Shown piece after piece: positions 36,898 to 45,762 of a DNA stretch of 48,691 bases; the first letter of the stretch is position 1, and each line of letters begins with the position of its first letter. The position numbers and the translations under genes were made by a program. The stretch comes from Gracilaria caudata. Its lineage: Eukaryota > Rhodophyta > Florideophyceae > Gracilariales > Gracilariaceae. Location: contig JASCIV010000097.1 of assembly GCA_030374735.1 (NCBI GenBank), positions 1 through 48,691 on the forward strand. The letters run 5' to 3'. The notes beneath the pieces were generated by a model that saw only the letters and a program-made list of their open reading frames with translations, was not told the origin of the DNA and did not search any database.

Positions 36898-38595
36898 ATG
36901 TCGCCGTCTCCCTACCTTCTGTCTCTCTCCGACGACACGCTCACAGCTCATGATGACGCGCTGTGTGTCGTTCAGCTCCCCGAGCACTTTGACGCCTCTG
37001 TCGCCGCGTTTGCCTCCACCGCCGATGCGCTCGCTATCGCCTCTTCGCCTTCGTGGAGCGCTGGTCGTGTCACCGTCTTCACCACATCCGACCAAGTTCA
37101 ACTTCACACCGCTGCATCCTCCATCACCAAGCTCGCGCTATCCGCCCACACAAACTTCGTAGCCGTCGCGTACGCAGATAACACTATACAACTTCTCAAC
37201 GTGCCCTCACATCAAAGCAGCGAATTTTCGGTTTCATCGCGCGTGCTTTCTCTCTCCTTCGATTCACAAACTACCATCTTATCCGTCTGCACCGCCAAAG
37301 CAATCCTATTGCTGTCGCTTCCCACTTTGAGACAAATCTCAGAAATAACGCCCACATCAGCCACGCGTTCGTTCCCGCGCGCCACCACCCTTCGAACATG
37401 TTTAACAAGTGCCGCCATCTCTCCGCTCTACCCTCTTCTGGCAAGCAGTGACGATACTGGTTGCGTCACTGTGTACGATATAAGCGCTCCATCAACACCG
37501 CACACTTGTGCCAGATTCACTAGCGCGCTGCGAACACCAGCTACCACCATGTGCTTCTCCTCCACCGGAGTGCTTGCAGTTGCCGGCTTCGACAAGCACA
37601 TTCGTCTGTATGACTCGCGCCTCAAGACGCTACTGTTTTCGATCGCCATTGCAGCGCCTGCCACCGCGCTCTCCTTTCGCGAACACTTGATTGCAGTCGC
37701 CACCACCAACTCCACCATCTCGCTCATCGAAGCACATGTAGATGAAAATTCATTCGTGTACAATGCGCGCTACGAAACGCCAGAATCTCAGACAACAGCG
37801 CTGTTATTATGCCCGCCGTGCGTCCCAATTTTAAATACCAAAGCATCGGTGGAAGAGCACTCGCCCAAACGACAAGTCGATCCGTTGTCACAAACGTTTT
37901 CAGATGTGGAAAGTTTTTTATCGCGACTTCCACCACTCCCACCAGATAAACAAGCGAAGCAAACGCATGTCTCAAAACGATTGCATCAACGCCGTTCGTT
38001 ACCCATTATTTCGGAACAATCGACAATCCTGGATCACGATGAAATGAGAGCAGCACAATTACCGGCTCACCTTAGCGCTAGCTTCCTCACAGATGAGCAG
38101 GCATCTCCTCCGTCGTCGGCAGGGACAGCCTCGCCTGTTTCACATTCTGTACCACGAAAAGATTCACAGGATAGACAAGATGTCATGGACAACCTTGATG
38201 TGAGGCATTGTTCTCCAGAAAGTTCGCCGTTGATGAGATCTGTCTCTGGACAGAGAGTTTCAGCGGAAAGAAGAAGATCGGAAGAGTTTTTCAACTTTGG
38301 AGCACCTGTGTTAAGAAGAGCTGGCGTTGGAAGGGTCTCGGAGGCGGGAGAGGAAAATGAGGCGATGAACATGTTTAGAAGCATATTGCGACAGGAGATG
38401 GATGTGATACGGACCGACTTGCACAACGATATTGTTAGCATTCATTCCGAACTTGTATTGTTGGCTTCTGCGCAATCGAGGGAACTGAAAGAGGTTGTGA
38501 AAGAACGAGATGAAACAGTAACGCAACTGGAGAAGGAGGTGCGTCGGTTAAAGGCGGACAACGTGAGATTGAGAAAGAAATATGGTCTCAAATAG
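36898..38595 (+). CDS. NEDD1: NEDD1-like WD-repeat protein (gamma-tubulin recruitment)
   Basis: NEDD1 brings gamma-tubulin ring complexes to spindle and nuclear-envelope nucleation sites. The 565-residue protein starts at ATG 36898. Residues 1-290 form a degenerate WD40 propeller, with repeated blades such as SSITKLALSAHTNFVAVAYA followed by DNTIQLL, AAISPLYPLLASSDDTGCVT and then TMCFSSTGVLAVAGFDKHIR followed by LYDSR. Residues 300-470 are Ser/Pro-rich and likely phosphorylated. The C-terminus (about 478-565) is a coiled coil beginning NMFRSILRQEMDVIRTDLHN and ending RRLKADNVRLRKKYGLK, the pattern of the NEDD1 C-terminal helix (FRE..HRDIVNLQVEMI... R..NKRL). The WD40 part alone would be ambiguous; the paired C-terminal helix makes NEDD1 the best call. 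Confidence 0.75.
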   Translation: MSPSPYLLSLSDDTLTAHDDALCVVQLPEHFDASVAAFASTADALAIASSPSWSAGRVTVFTTSDQVQLHTAASSITKLALSAHTNFVAVAYADNTIQLLNVPSHQSSEFSVSSRVLSLSFDSQTTILSVCTAKAILLLSLPTLRQISEITPTSATRSFPRATTLRTCLTSAAISPLYPLLASSDDTGCVTVYDISAPSTPHTCARFTSALRTPATTMCFSSTGVLAVAGFDKHIRLYDSRLKTLLFSIAIAAPATALSFREHLIAVATTNSTISLIEAHVDENSFVYNARYETPESQTTALLLCPPCVPILNTKASVEEHSPKRQVDPLSQTFSDVESFLSRLPPLPPDKQAKQTHVSKRLHQRRSLPIISEQSTILDHDEMRAAQLPAHLSASFLTDEQASPPSSAGTASPVSHSVPRKDSQDRQDVMDNLDVRHCSPESSPLMRSVSGQRVSAERRRSEEFFNFGAPVLRRAGVGRVSEAGEENEAMNMFRSILRQEMDVIRTDLHNDIVSIHSELVLLASAQSRELKEVVKERDETVTQLEKEVRRLKADNVRLRKKYGLK

Positions 38596-38703
38596 TAACC
38601 ATGTGCTGCTGACGAATATAACTGGGTTTACCTTGACTTGTTCACTAAATGTACAGAGCGAACGCCAGTGCAACATTTGTTTCTTGTCCCTAATATTTTC
38701 TTA

Positions 38704-39127
38704 CTAGGCAAACATGTGAGAGTAGTTGATATGGTTTGTGACGGCAGTAGCTTGGTTATACAACGATAAATCTGCAATTTGTTAGAGGTGGCAGCGAATA
38801 AGCGCAAATAAGAAGAACAAAGCATGCACGGCACGTACCGAAATTCTGGCCGACGTCAGTGGGAGGAAACGTGGGGCTCTCAACAACAGCGAGATCCGGC
38901 TTGACCGAACCCCTGACAAGAAGCTTGGAACCGACATCAATCTGCATGACGGGGGGTTGATTTCTAAGCACGGTAATCTTTGAATCGACACCGCTGTCCA
39001 GGACGATAGTGTTTTGATTCACTATGACGACGGTGCCAGCGACGACGACCTGCCGGTTAATGTGGTCATTCAACTGCTTCTGGGACACGAACGGGGCTGA
39101 CTGGGGCTGTGGCGACGTCGGCTGCAT
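38704..39127 (-). CDS. RPA3: Replication protein A 14-kDa subunit (RPA3), one intron
   Basis: RPA3 is the smallest subunit of the single-strand DNA-binding heterotrimer used in replication, repair and recombination. Exon 1 (39127-38839) encodes 96 residues with an OB-fold pattern: MQPTSPQPQSAPFVSQKQLN, a strand stretch VVVAGTVVIVNQNTIVLDSG and then DVGSKLLVRGSVKPDLAVVE. Exon 2 (38771-38704) continues in frame with FDLSLYNQATAVTNHINYSH, which matches the 'FDLGLYNEAV' helix of animal RPA3. The joined protein has 118 residues, against 121 in human. Without the intron the frame runs into unrelated residues. The gene converges with the NEDD1-like gene and has an E2F-like site about 105 bp before its ATG. 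Confidence 0.85.
38772..38838 (-). other. RPA3 intron, 67 bp
   Basis: On the minus strand the donor is GTACGT and the acceptor TTGCAG, with CTCTAAC about 12 bp before it. Splicing (phase 1) creates the conserved FDLSLYN helix. It shares length and branch motif with the transketolase intron. Confidence 0.88.
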
Positions 39128-39229
39128 GGTGGAAGCTGGCTGCGTCCTCGCGGTGGAGGTGAATACGGAGCGCGTTCACATGGACGTGCGCAAAGACAAT
39201 TGTAATGCTGCGCTTCAACATGGTGTGCG

Positions 39230-39242
39230 TTTTGGCGCGAAA
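39230..39242 (-). promoter_or_regulatory. E2F-like site before RPA3
   Basis: TTTTGGCGCGAAA matches the E2F consensus TTTSSCGC on both strands. It lies about 105 bp before the RPA3 ATG. RPA genes are known E2F targets in plants and animals, so the position is apt. Confidence 0.55.
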
Positions 39243-40345
39243 CGGTGTGTGGTGTTGTGCATCGCTGTACACGCCAAATACGTGGGAACACGTGGACCCG
39301 TGGAACACGCTGTGACGTGCACAGCGATGTGGAATGAAGGTTTTGTCTCCCAGACTACAGAGACGATCAACTGGCATCGTACATTCGAGAAGCGGTTGAG
39401 CATGTCCTTGGCGGAAGCCAAGAGGCTGTGATTCACGCATGGAACGCTCTCGCGACAAGTGCTTTTTGTGGTGGCAGAGGCTGAAGCAGAAAGAAAGGCT
39501 TGGAACAGGACGGTGACTCTGATGTGGTAGACATGCCTATGACCGTTACCGAGGCAGAGCACGACGGAGTTTATTTGACGACCACCCATTGCTGGGAGTG
39601 AAGAAGAGACAATCAATTTTGGGACAGGTCGAGGCGGAGGTGATGCACTGATGGCGGTGAGGTGGCTGTGTGTGTGGTTGCGACGAGATGTTTTTGTACA
39701 GGTGGTTCGTAACTTGTTGTCGCTGGGGTGCGCGCAATACCGGATCAACTTGCCGGTGACCACTCTTAACGGTGCGGAGCAGACGTCTCCGCCGAGTGGA
39801 AGGACGCGAGCGACGTATGGTGAGTTGGTATCAGCAGTGGCGAAAGGCGTGCACGCAGAATTTCGGCGAAAAAGTTTTCGCAATTTGGAGCGAAAACGGC
39901 TGCGCGAGCGAGCAGCGCGTGCGCTTGTAAATGCAAGTTGTATTCATGAAATCGTGACGGGTATCTGCGTATCTAAACTTAACTTGCGCGCAGATCAGCC
40001 CGACGCGCCGCGTTGGAGAGAGGAATGTAAAGAGGCTGCAAACACAATGCACTTGTGGCTGGCAAGCGGCGGCGCGCAAAAAAACGCGCGATGGAGCGCA
40101 CCAGCACCACAAACCGCGCACAACAAGCGCTCCGAAAATGTGTGATCGCCAACACAGAGGCGTATGAGCAACGCAGGTGCATTGAATTGAGTCGTTTGTG
40201 GTGGGTGCGTAGTGGCGGCTGTCAGAAGAACACTGGCGCACCGGCCACTGTGCAAGTTGTGCACCTGCGCACCACAAACAGCGCGCCCACAAGTGCACGC
40301 TCCTCGCAGAGCAACACAGCCACAAAGCGCCGCGCAGCAAGCGAA

Positions 40346-40365
40346 GCGACGCGACGCGACGCGAC
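40346..40365. repeat. GCGAC pentanucleotide array, four copies
   Basis: Four uninterrupted GCGAC units followed by GCGCA. It lies in the GC-rich spacer; just beyond it is an alternating GC tract (40416-40430). Confidence 0.9.
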
Positions 40366-40415
40366 GCGCACACCGCGCCGCAGTCCGCGGTCAGGGCGTG
40401 GGGTCACGCGCGTTC

Positions 40416-40430
40416 CGCGCGCGCGCGCGC
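40416..40430. repeat. Alternating GC tract
   Basis: About 15 bases of strictly alternating C and G, a sequence able to adopt left-handed DNA under negative supercoiling. No other role is evident. Confidence 0.85.
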
Positions 40431-41047
40431 TCGCCACGCGCCGGCACGTGGCGCGCTCTCAGCGCCTGTCACATTTTGCTCGTGCTTCGCGCGCCACACA
40501 TGACGCCGCAAGCTCGCGCAGAGCGGCAACCGCTTCGTGACCGGCGCGTTGCGAGCCGGGGGCGCTCTCGCGCCGCCGAAAGAGCCGCTGGTATGATACC
40601 TTCGTAATGGTCTCTCCGCCGCCGCCGTTCCCGTCGGTTGAGCTCGTCGCCGTCGACGGCCACTCGCGCTCATCATCGCAGCAGAGCCGTCCTTTGTGCT
40701 CGGCAGCGCGCGGCGCCACTTGTACATCATGTGCAATGGCGGCTGCTCCTCGCATCGCGCGCCATTTCACCACATCATCGGCGTAGCAGCGAGCACGTCG
40801 CCGCGCGCATGCAAACCACACAGCCACCCCTTCACCGCACCCGCTCTCGATCCTCGCTCATCTCCAACCGCAAACGGCACCTCCGTGCGTCACGTCACGC
40901 GTCAACGCGCGCCGTTCACCCACGTCGCACACGTATCGCGGCCTCCCCACCGTACGTTGCAGCCATCAAAGTGCCCAGCACAAAACTGCGTGTCACGCAC
41001 GCGCGCGCGGCGCACGCGTCCGCGCGCATGAAATTATGGCCGTTAAA

Positions 41048-41071
41048 GCGCCGTCGGCACGCCGACGGCGC
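41048..41071. repeat. Perfect inverted repeat with 11-bp arms
   Basis: GCGCCGTCGGC, two bases, GCCGACGGCGC. It lies about 485 bp before the Na+,K+-ATPase start and is followed 4 bp later by CCAAT. It could be a dimeric factor site or a hairpin in RNA if transcribed. Perfect 11-bp arms this close are unlikely by chance in random DNA, though GC bias makes it less rare. Confidence 0.75.
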
Positions 41072-41555
41072 GTAGCCAATGGGCGCGCTTCGCTGCACGT
41101 GCGCCGCGCGTGCCGCTCCCTTGCTCATGCGCGCGGATGCGGCTTTTGCGCAACGCGTGGCGCGCATGTGCGCGCGACGTCCCCTCCCCCACCCCACACA
41201 CCAGACACTCGTCACGCACACCACATTCTCTGTTCACCGTCCCTCTCCCACAAACTCGCCGTGCCTCTCGTCGCCCTCCGCCGCCACTGCACTTAAGCCT
41301 TCAGTGCACTTCGCTCCGACCTTCCCACTGCATTCCTCCTCGTTCTCCCAGTCCCCCCTCCTCATCCCTTTTTCGCATCTCCCTCACCCCCTTTTCTTCC
41401 CCTCCCCTTTGCCGCACGTTCTTTTAGTGCTTCCCTGTTTCGTGCGGAAGTACCTAGCTTGCCAGCAGCCCTCTCCCTCCTGCCTACTAGTTGTTTTCGT
41501 CTGAGTCGTTTTCCGAGTTCGATCGCTTGTCGACGCGTGTTGATTCGTCGCCAAC

Positions 41556-44500
41556 ATGGGTAAGGACACAATCACGCCGGGGCAGCCGCGCCGTCTGTCC
41601 CATAATGAGCTCGAAATGGCGCGTCAGTACTCCGAGACCAGCGCCAGGATTTCCGAGATCATCGAGCGCAAGAAGGCCGGAAAGAAGGACAAGGGTGACA
41701 AGCAGGAAGAGCTCAAGAAGGAGCTCGAGATGTGGGAACACAAGGTCACCGTACAGGAACTCTGCAGCAAGTTGCAGACCGACCCGGAGAAGGGTCTTTC
41801 TGACAACGAGGCTAAGGTTCGTTTAGAACGAGATGGTCCCAACCAGCTCTCACCCCCTAAGGTCACCCCGTGGTATGTCAAGCTTCTCAGCCAGTTTATC
41901 AATTTCTTTGCCCTCCTGTTGCAAGTTGCTTCTATTCTTTGCTTCGTTGGCTATGGACTTGACAATGAGGCTGTGGACAATCTTTACCTCGGTATCGTGT
42001 TGTACATTGTCGTCATTATCACCGCCGTCTTTACTTTCTTCCAGGAGTTTAAGAGTGAGAAGACCATGGAGAAGTTCAAGAACTTCCTGCCGCCGCAGTC
42101 TGTGGCCCGTCGTAGTGGGAAGATTGTCGAGGTCGACGCGTCCACCCTCGTGGTAGGAGATGTCATCGAAGTCAAGCTGGGTGATAAGATTCCCGCAGAT
42201 ATTCGTATCGTTTCCAACCAGAAGCTCAAGGTGGACAATTCCCCTCTCACTGGTGAGTCCGAACCAATTGGTCGAACTGTTGATTGCACCGATGAGAACC
42301 CGCTCGAGACCAAGAATCTTGCTTTCTTCGGAACTCTTGCCGTCGATGGTACTTGCACTGGTGTTGTCGTCAACACTGGTGATGACACTGTGTTCGGTCG
42401 TATCGCGGGTCTGGCTGCCGGTTCTGTGTCTGAGGTTACAACCCTGCAGATCGATATCCATCACTTCGTTATTATCATTTCTTCCGTCGCTATCTTCCTC
42501 GGTGTGCTCTTTTTCATCATTGGTCTCATCAAGGGTACCCCGGTTATCACCAATGTCGTGTTCTGTATCGGTATCATTGTCGCCAATGTGCCTGAAGGAC
42601 TGCTTGCAACTGTGACGGTGTCACTCACCTTGTCTGCCAAGCGTATGGCTAAGAAGCAAGTGCTCGTGAAGAAGCTGGAGGCTGTCGAGACCCTCGGATC
42701 CACCACCTGCATCTGCTCCGACAAGACTGGTACTCTGACTCAGAACCGTATGACCATTGTCCATGTCGCTTACGACAAGCAGCTTCACACCACCAAGACT
42801 GCCGCCTCTGAAGCCACCTTCGATCTCGAGGACCCGTGCTTCAAGGAACTGTTCTTCATTGGTGCCGTGTGCGGTAAGGCCGTGTTCGATGCCAAAGACA
42901 TGGACGATAACCCAGACAAGTCTATTGACGAACGTAAGGTCAACGGTGATGCCTCCGAAGCGGGTATCCTTAAGTTCTCTGAGAAGATCCGCTCCGTAAT
43001 TGATATGCGCAACAGGAATAAGCAAGTTTGCACTATTCCTTTCAACTCTGCCAACAAGTTCATGCTTACGATTAACAAGGTTGCCGACCAAGGAGATCGC
43101 CTTCGCCTTTGCATGAAGGGAGCCCCTGAGCGTGTCATGGACCGTTGCACTACCATCCTCACCAAGGATGGCATCCAGCCGTTTGATGCCGCCGCGAAGT
43201 CTGTTATCAATGAACAACTTGCATTCATGATGGAGCGCGGTGAACGCTGCCTCGGGTTTGCCAGGTTGGACCTTGACCCAACTGAGTATCCTGTCAACTT
43301 CCAGTTCGATACCGAGGAAATTAACTTCCCAATGAATGGTCTTACCTTCGTTGGCCTCATGGCTCTCCTTGACCCGCCACGTGAAGCCGTGCCCGCCGCT
43401 GTGTCGACTTGTCAATCCGCTGGTGTTAAGGTCATCATGGTTACCGGTGATCATCCGGCTACTGCAAAGTCTATCGCCAAGCAGGTGAACATTATCCAGA
43501 GCCCTACTGCTGAAGACGTTGCGAAGGAGCGTGGTATTTCTGTGGATGAGGTTGATCGCTCTGACATCAAGTCTATTGTCATCCCTGGTTCCCAGATCAA
43601 GGATCTTGAACAAGATGACTGGGATCGTATTCTTGCCCACGAGCAGATTGTGTTTGCACGTACCTCTCCCCAGCAGAAGCTCATCATTGTCGAGAACAAC
43701 CAGCGTCTCGGAAACGTTGTGGCTGTCACAGGTGATGGTGTGAATGACTCTCCAGCGTTGAAGAAGGCTAACATCGGTATTGCTATGGGTATTGCCGGCT
43801 CAGATGTGTCCAAGGAGGCCGCGGATATGATCTTGCTCGATGACAACTTCGCGTCTATTGTGAACGGTGTAGAGGAAGGTCGTCTCATCTTCGACAACTT
43901 GAAGAAGTCTATTGCCTACACGCTGACGAGTAACATCCCGGAAATTACCCCCTTCCTGGCTTTCATCATCGTGCAGATCCCGCTTCCATTGACTACTGTG
44001 CTCATCCTCTGCATTGATTTGGGTACCGATCTTCTACCGGCTATCTCCCTTGCCTATGAGAATCCCGAGTCTGACATCATGCGTCGCCCCCCGCGTGATT
44101 CCCGCGTGGATCGACTTGTGAACCGCCGTCTCATTTCCTTCTCGTACTTCCAGATTGGTGTCATTCAGGCCTTGGCTGGTTTCTATTGCTATCTTGTTGT
44201 GCTCGGAGACTTTGGTCTAACTGCTCATATCTTGCCATTCCTTGACGAAGATGCGTACATTGCCTCCCCGCAGAGTGATGACAAGCGCTGGTTGTATGTC
44301 GAGCGTGACCGTCCGTTCGGAGAGTCTGTGGACGCCGGCTGGTTCGATGAGAATGGGGACACTGAGCGTTTCTTCCGTGCCCCCGAAGTTCCTGGCTTCA
44401 TTGTTCAGAATGACGAGGAACCCGATCAGGTCGGTCTTGTCTACAAACAGCTTCTGCGGCCGGAGAACATTGATCAGTTGCAGAACATGTACAAGATCAT

Positions 44501-45098
44501 TGGCAGCGTTACTCAGAGACCGCCATGCTTGGCTTTCAGTTGCACCAACGTCAATGATGGCACTGTTGAGAACAACAACTATGTCTGTATCAGTGATCCT
44601 ACGAGCTTTGGAGGGATTGACATCCGGGAAGAGGCGCTGACGAATACGGACCGCTCTGTTACAAGCTTATTCAATACTGAGGTGACCGACGGTAGTGGTG
44701 AGGGTCAGGGTTGCTACGATTTGTACAGCAAGAACCAGCAAGAGGAAGCGCTGAAGACTGCTCAAACTGCCTTCTTCGTGTGCATTGTCATTGTACAGAT
44801 GGGTGGTCTTCTTGTTTGCAAGACTCGAGTGCTTTCGTTCTTCAAGCAGGGAATGAAGAACATGATTTTGAACATTGGTCTGCTAACTGAGGTGGCCTTG
44901 TGTGCGCTACTCTGCTATGTGCCGTTCATTCAGACGGCGTTCCAAACTCGTAACCTTCGCTTCGTGCATTGGTTGCCCGCTATTCCGTTCTCTTTGTTTA
45001 TCTTCTGCTACGATGAAATTCGGAAGTTCCTTATCCGACAGGGAGACACGAAGGGTAACAAGTTGGGAGTGTGGCTGCGTGAGAACACATATTGGTAA
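41556..45098 (+). CDS. Na+,K+-ATPase-type P-type ATPase alpha subunit (IIC)
   Basis: P-type IIC pumps expel Na+ and take up K+ (or H+). This 1180-residue protein is close to animal alpha subunits. It starts at the ATG at 41556 in a CCAACATGG context. Landmarks: PLTGESEPIG (actuator), NVPEGLLATVTVSLTLSAKR (M4), phosphorylated Asp 389 in CSDKTGTLTQNRMTI, MKGAPERV, GDGVNDSPALKKANIGIAMG (hinge), and the M5-M6 ion site YTLTSNIPEITPFLAFIIVQ with ILCIDLGTDLLPAISLAYEN, which keeps the Glu and Asp residues used for Na+ and K+. The extracellular loop between M7 and M8 is about 185 residues (884-1068), against about 45 in animals, and lacks the SYGQ motif that binds the beta subunit. Codons are strongly C/G-ending, in line with high expression. 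Red algal Na+,K+-ATPases are known (for example in Porphyra). Confidence 0.96.
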   Translation: MGKDTITPGQPRRLSHNELEMARQYSETSARISEIIERKKAGKKDKGDKQEELKKELEMWEHKVTVQELCSKLQTDPEKGLSDNEAKVRLERDGPNQLSPPKVTPWYVKLLSQFINFFALLLQVASILCFVGYGLDNEAVDNLYLGIVLYIVVIITAVFTFFQEFKSEKTMEKFKNFLPPQSVARRSGKIVEVDASTLVVGDVIEVKLGDKIPADIRIVSNQKLKVDNSPLTGESEPIGRTVDCTDENPLETKNLAFFGTLAVDGTCTGVVVNTGDDTVFGRIAGLAAGSVSEVTTLQIDIHHFVIIISSVAIFLGVLFFIIGLIKGTPVITNVVFCIGIIVANVPEGLLATVTVSLTLSAKRMAKKQVLVKKLEAVETLGSTTCICSDKTGTLTQNRMTIVHVAYDKQLHTTKTAASEATFDLEDPCFKELFFIGAVCGKAVFDAKDMDDNPDKSIDERKVNGDASEAGILKFSEKIRSVIDMRNRNKQVCTIPFNSANKFMLTINKVADQGDRLRLCMKGAPERVMDRCTTILTKDGIQPFDAAAKSVINEQLAFMMERGERCLGFARLDLDPTEYPVNFQFDTEEINFPMNGLTFVGLMALLDPPREAVPAAVSTCQSAGVKVIMVTGDHPATAKSIAKQVNIIQSPTAEDVAKERGISVDEVDRSDIKSIVIPGSQIKDLEQDDWDRILAHEQIVFARTSPQQKLIIVENNQRLGNVVAVTGDGVNDSPALKKANIGIAMGIAGSDVSKEAADMILLDDNFASIVNGVEEGRLIFDNLKKSIAYTLTSNIPEITPFLAFIIVQIPLPLTTVLILCIDLGTDLLPAISLAYENPESDIMRRPPRDSRVDRLVNRRLISFSYFQIGVIQALAGFYCYLVVLGDFGLTAHILPFLDEDAYIASPQSDDKRWLYVERDRPFGESVDAGWFDENGDTERFFRAPEVPGFIVQNDEEPDQVGLVYKQLLRPENIDQLQNMYKIIGSVTQRPPCLAFSCTNVNDGTVENNNYVCISDPTSFGGIDIREEALTNTDRSVTSLFNTEVTDGSGEGQGCYDLYSKNQQEEALKTAQTAFFVCIVIVQMGGLLVCKTRVLSFFKQGMKNMILNIGLLTEVALCALLCYVPFIQTAFQTRNLRFVHWLPAIPFSLFIFCYDEIRKFLIRQGDTKGNKLGVWLRENTYW

Positions 45099-45164
45099 CA
45101 CGTCAACAGCCTACGTTCATTTATTTGCTTTTCGTAGCCCTTTCTAGTATGCATGCCGTTGTGA

Positions 45165-45170
45165 AATAAA
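45165..45170 (+). terminator. Polyadenylation signal of the ATPase gene
   Basis: AATAAA 67 bp after the stop, followed by a GT-rich stretch (GAGGTGTCTG, then TTGTTTTGTTT), the usual arrangement of a eukaryotic poly(A) site. Confidence 0.6.
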
Positions 45171-45650
45171 GAGGTGTCTGATCTTGTTTTGTTTCTACAT
45201 TAGTCCTTCGTCGAGCTTCATTAGCAGGAGTGCGCGGAACGTGGTGTTGAAATTTAGGTGCGTTGCGGGAAGCGAAAGACAAGACGTAATCCTCCCTGTC
45301 CTGTTTGACATGGATGGTCGCTTTAGGGATTTTTTGAGTCGTTTCAAGGTGAATGGATCCAGCTTACGATTAGCAACCTCACACCCTCTTTCGAACACGA
45401 ATTGCCATTTTCTCTGGATCTACCAATTCGTTCGTCTCCGTCTACGAAGGTAACTTCTTCGCTCTTCTGGTGTACCCACTTGAACTTATTCGACTGCGCT
45501 TCGTCAACCCGGGCCTTGTCGTTGTGGTGCCTATCATCTGGAAACCATATCATAGTAAATCCACCGCATGTGGCCGACGTCGCATAATCGCTCGCTGCGC
45601 AGTCACGCAGCGTTTTTGAATTAGCAACCCACGAGAGCTTCAGCGCGCTC

Positions 45651-45660
45651 TTTTCCCGCC
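45651..45660 (+). promoter_or_regulatory. E2F-like site before Nup58-like gene
   Basis: TTTTCCCGCC fits TTTSSCGC exactly, 103 bp before the ATG at 45763. Weaker support than at RPA3, as a nucleoporin is not a classic target. Confidence 0.35.
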
Positions 45661-45762
45661 GTTCTATGTCAGTCTTTGTCGACGGAGTCTATCAACAACG
45701 TTCCGATCTCACAAACTATTCGCATCTGGAGATTACTCTCGCACACGCCGCGGTCCGCCACC

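Larger units (their letters stand above)
39128..41555. other. GC-rich intergenic region between RPA3 and Na+,K+-ATPase
   Basis: 2.4 kb of increasingly GC-rich DNA. A plus-strand ATG frame at 39651-40145 (164 residues, basic) is possible but has no family features. Frames further right are GC-driven. It contains an E2F-like site, GCGAC and GC tracts, a strong inverted repeat and a CCAAT box, and ends in a long pyrimidine-rich stretch (about 41190-41430) before the ATPase start. Confidence 0.45.
45099..45762. other. Intergenic: ATPase 3' UTR and Nup58 promoter
   Basis: An AATAAA at 45165-45170, 67 bp after the ATPase stop, is a good polyadenylation signal. The right end has TTTTCCCGCC, an E2F-like word, about 100 bp before the Nup58-like start. 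No gene is seen between. Confidence 0.6.

Noticed and set aside
40404..41504. Several long Arg- and Ala-rich frames before the ATPase
   Set aside because: GC-rich DNA contains few stops; the frames overlap on all strands and lack any protein pattern.
42621..43640. Long minus-strand frame within the Na+,K+-ATPase
   Set aside because: Shadow of a strongly biased coding region; the plus-strand protein is unmistakable.
31..45633. Shared 13-mer TTAGCAACCCACG at both ends of the window
   Set aside because: Tens of shared 13-mers are expected by chance in a window of this length; flanking bases do not match.
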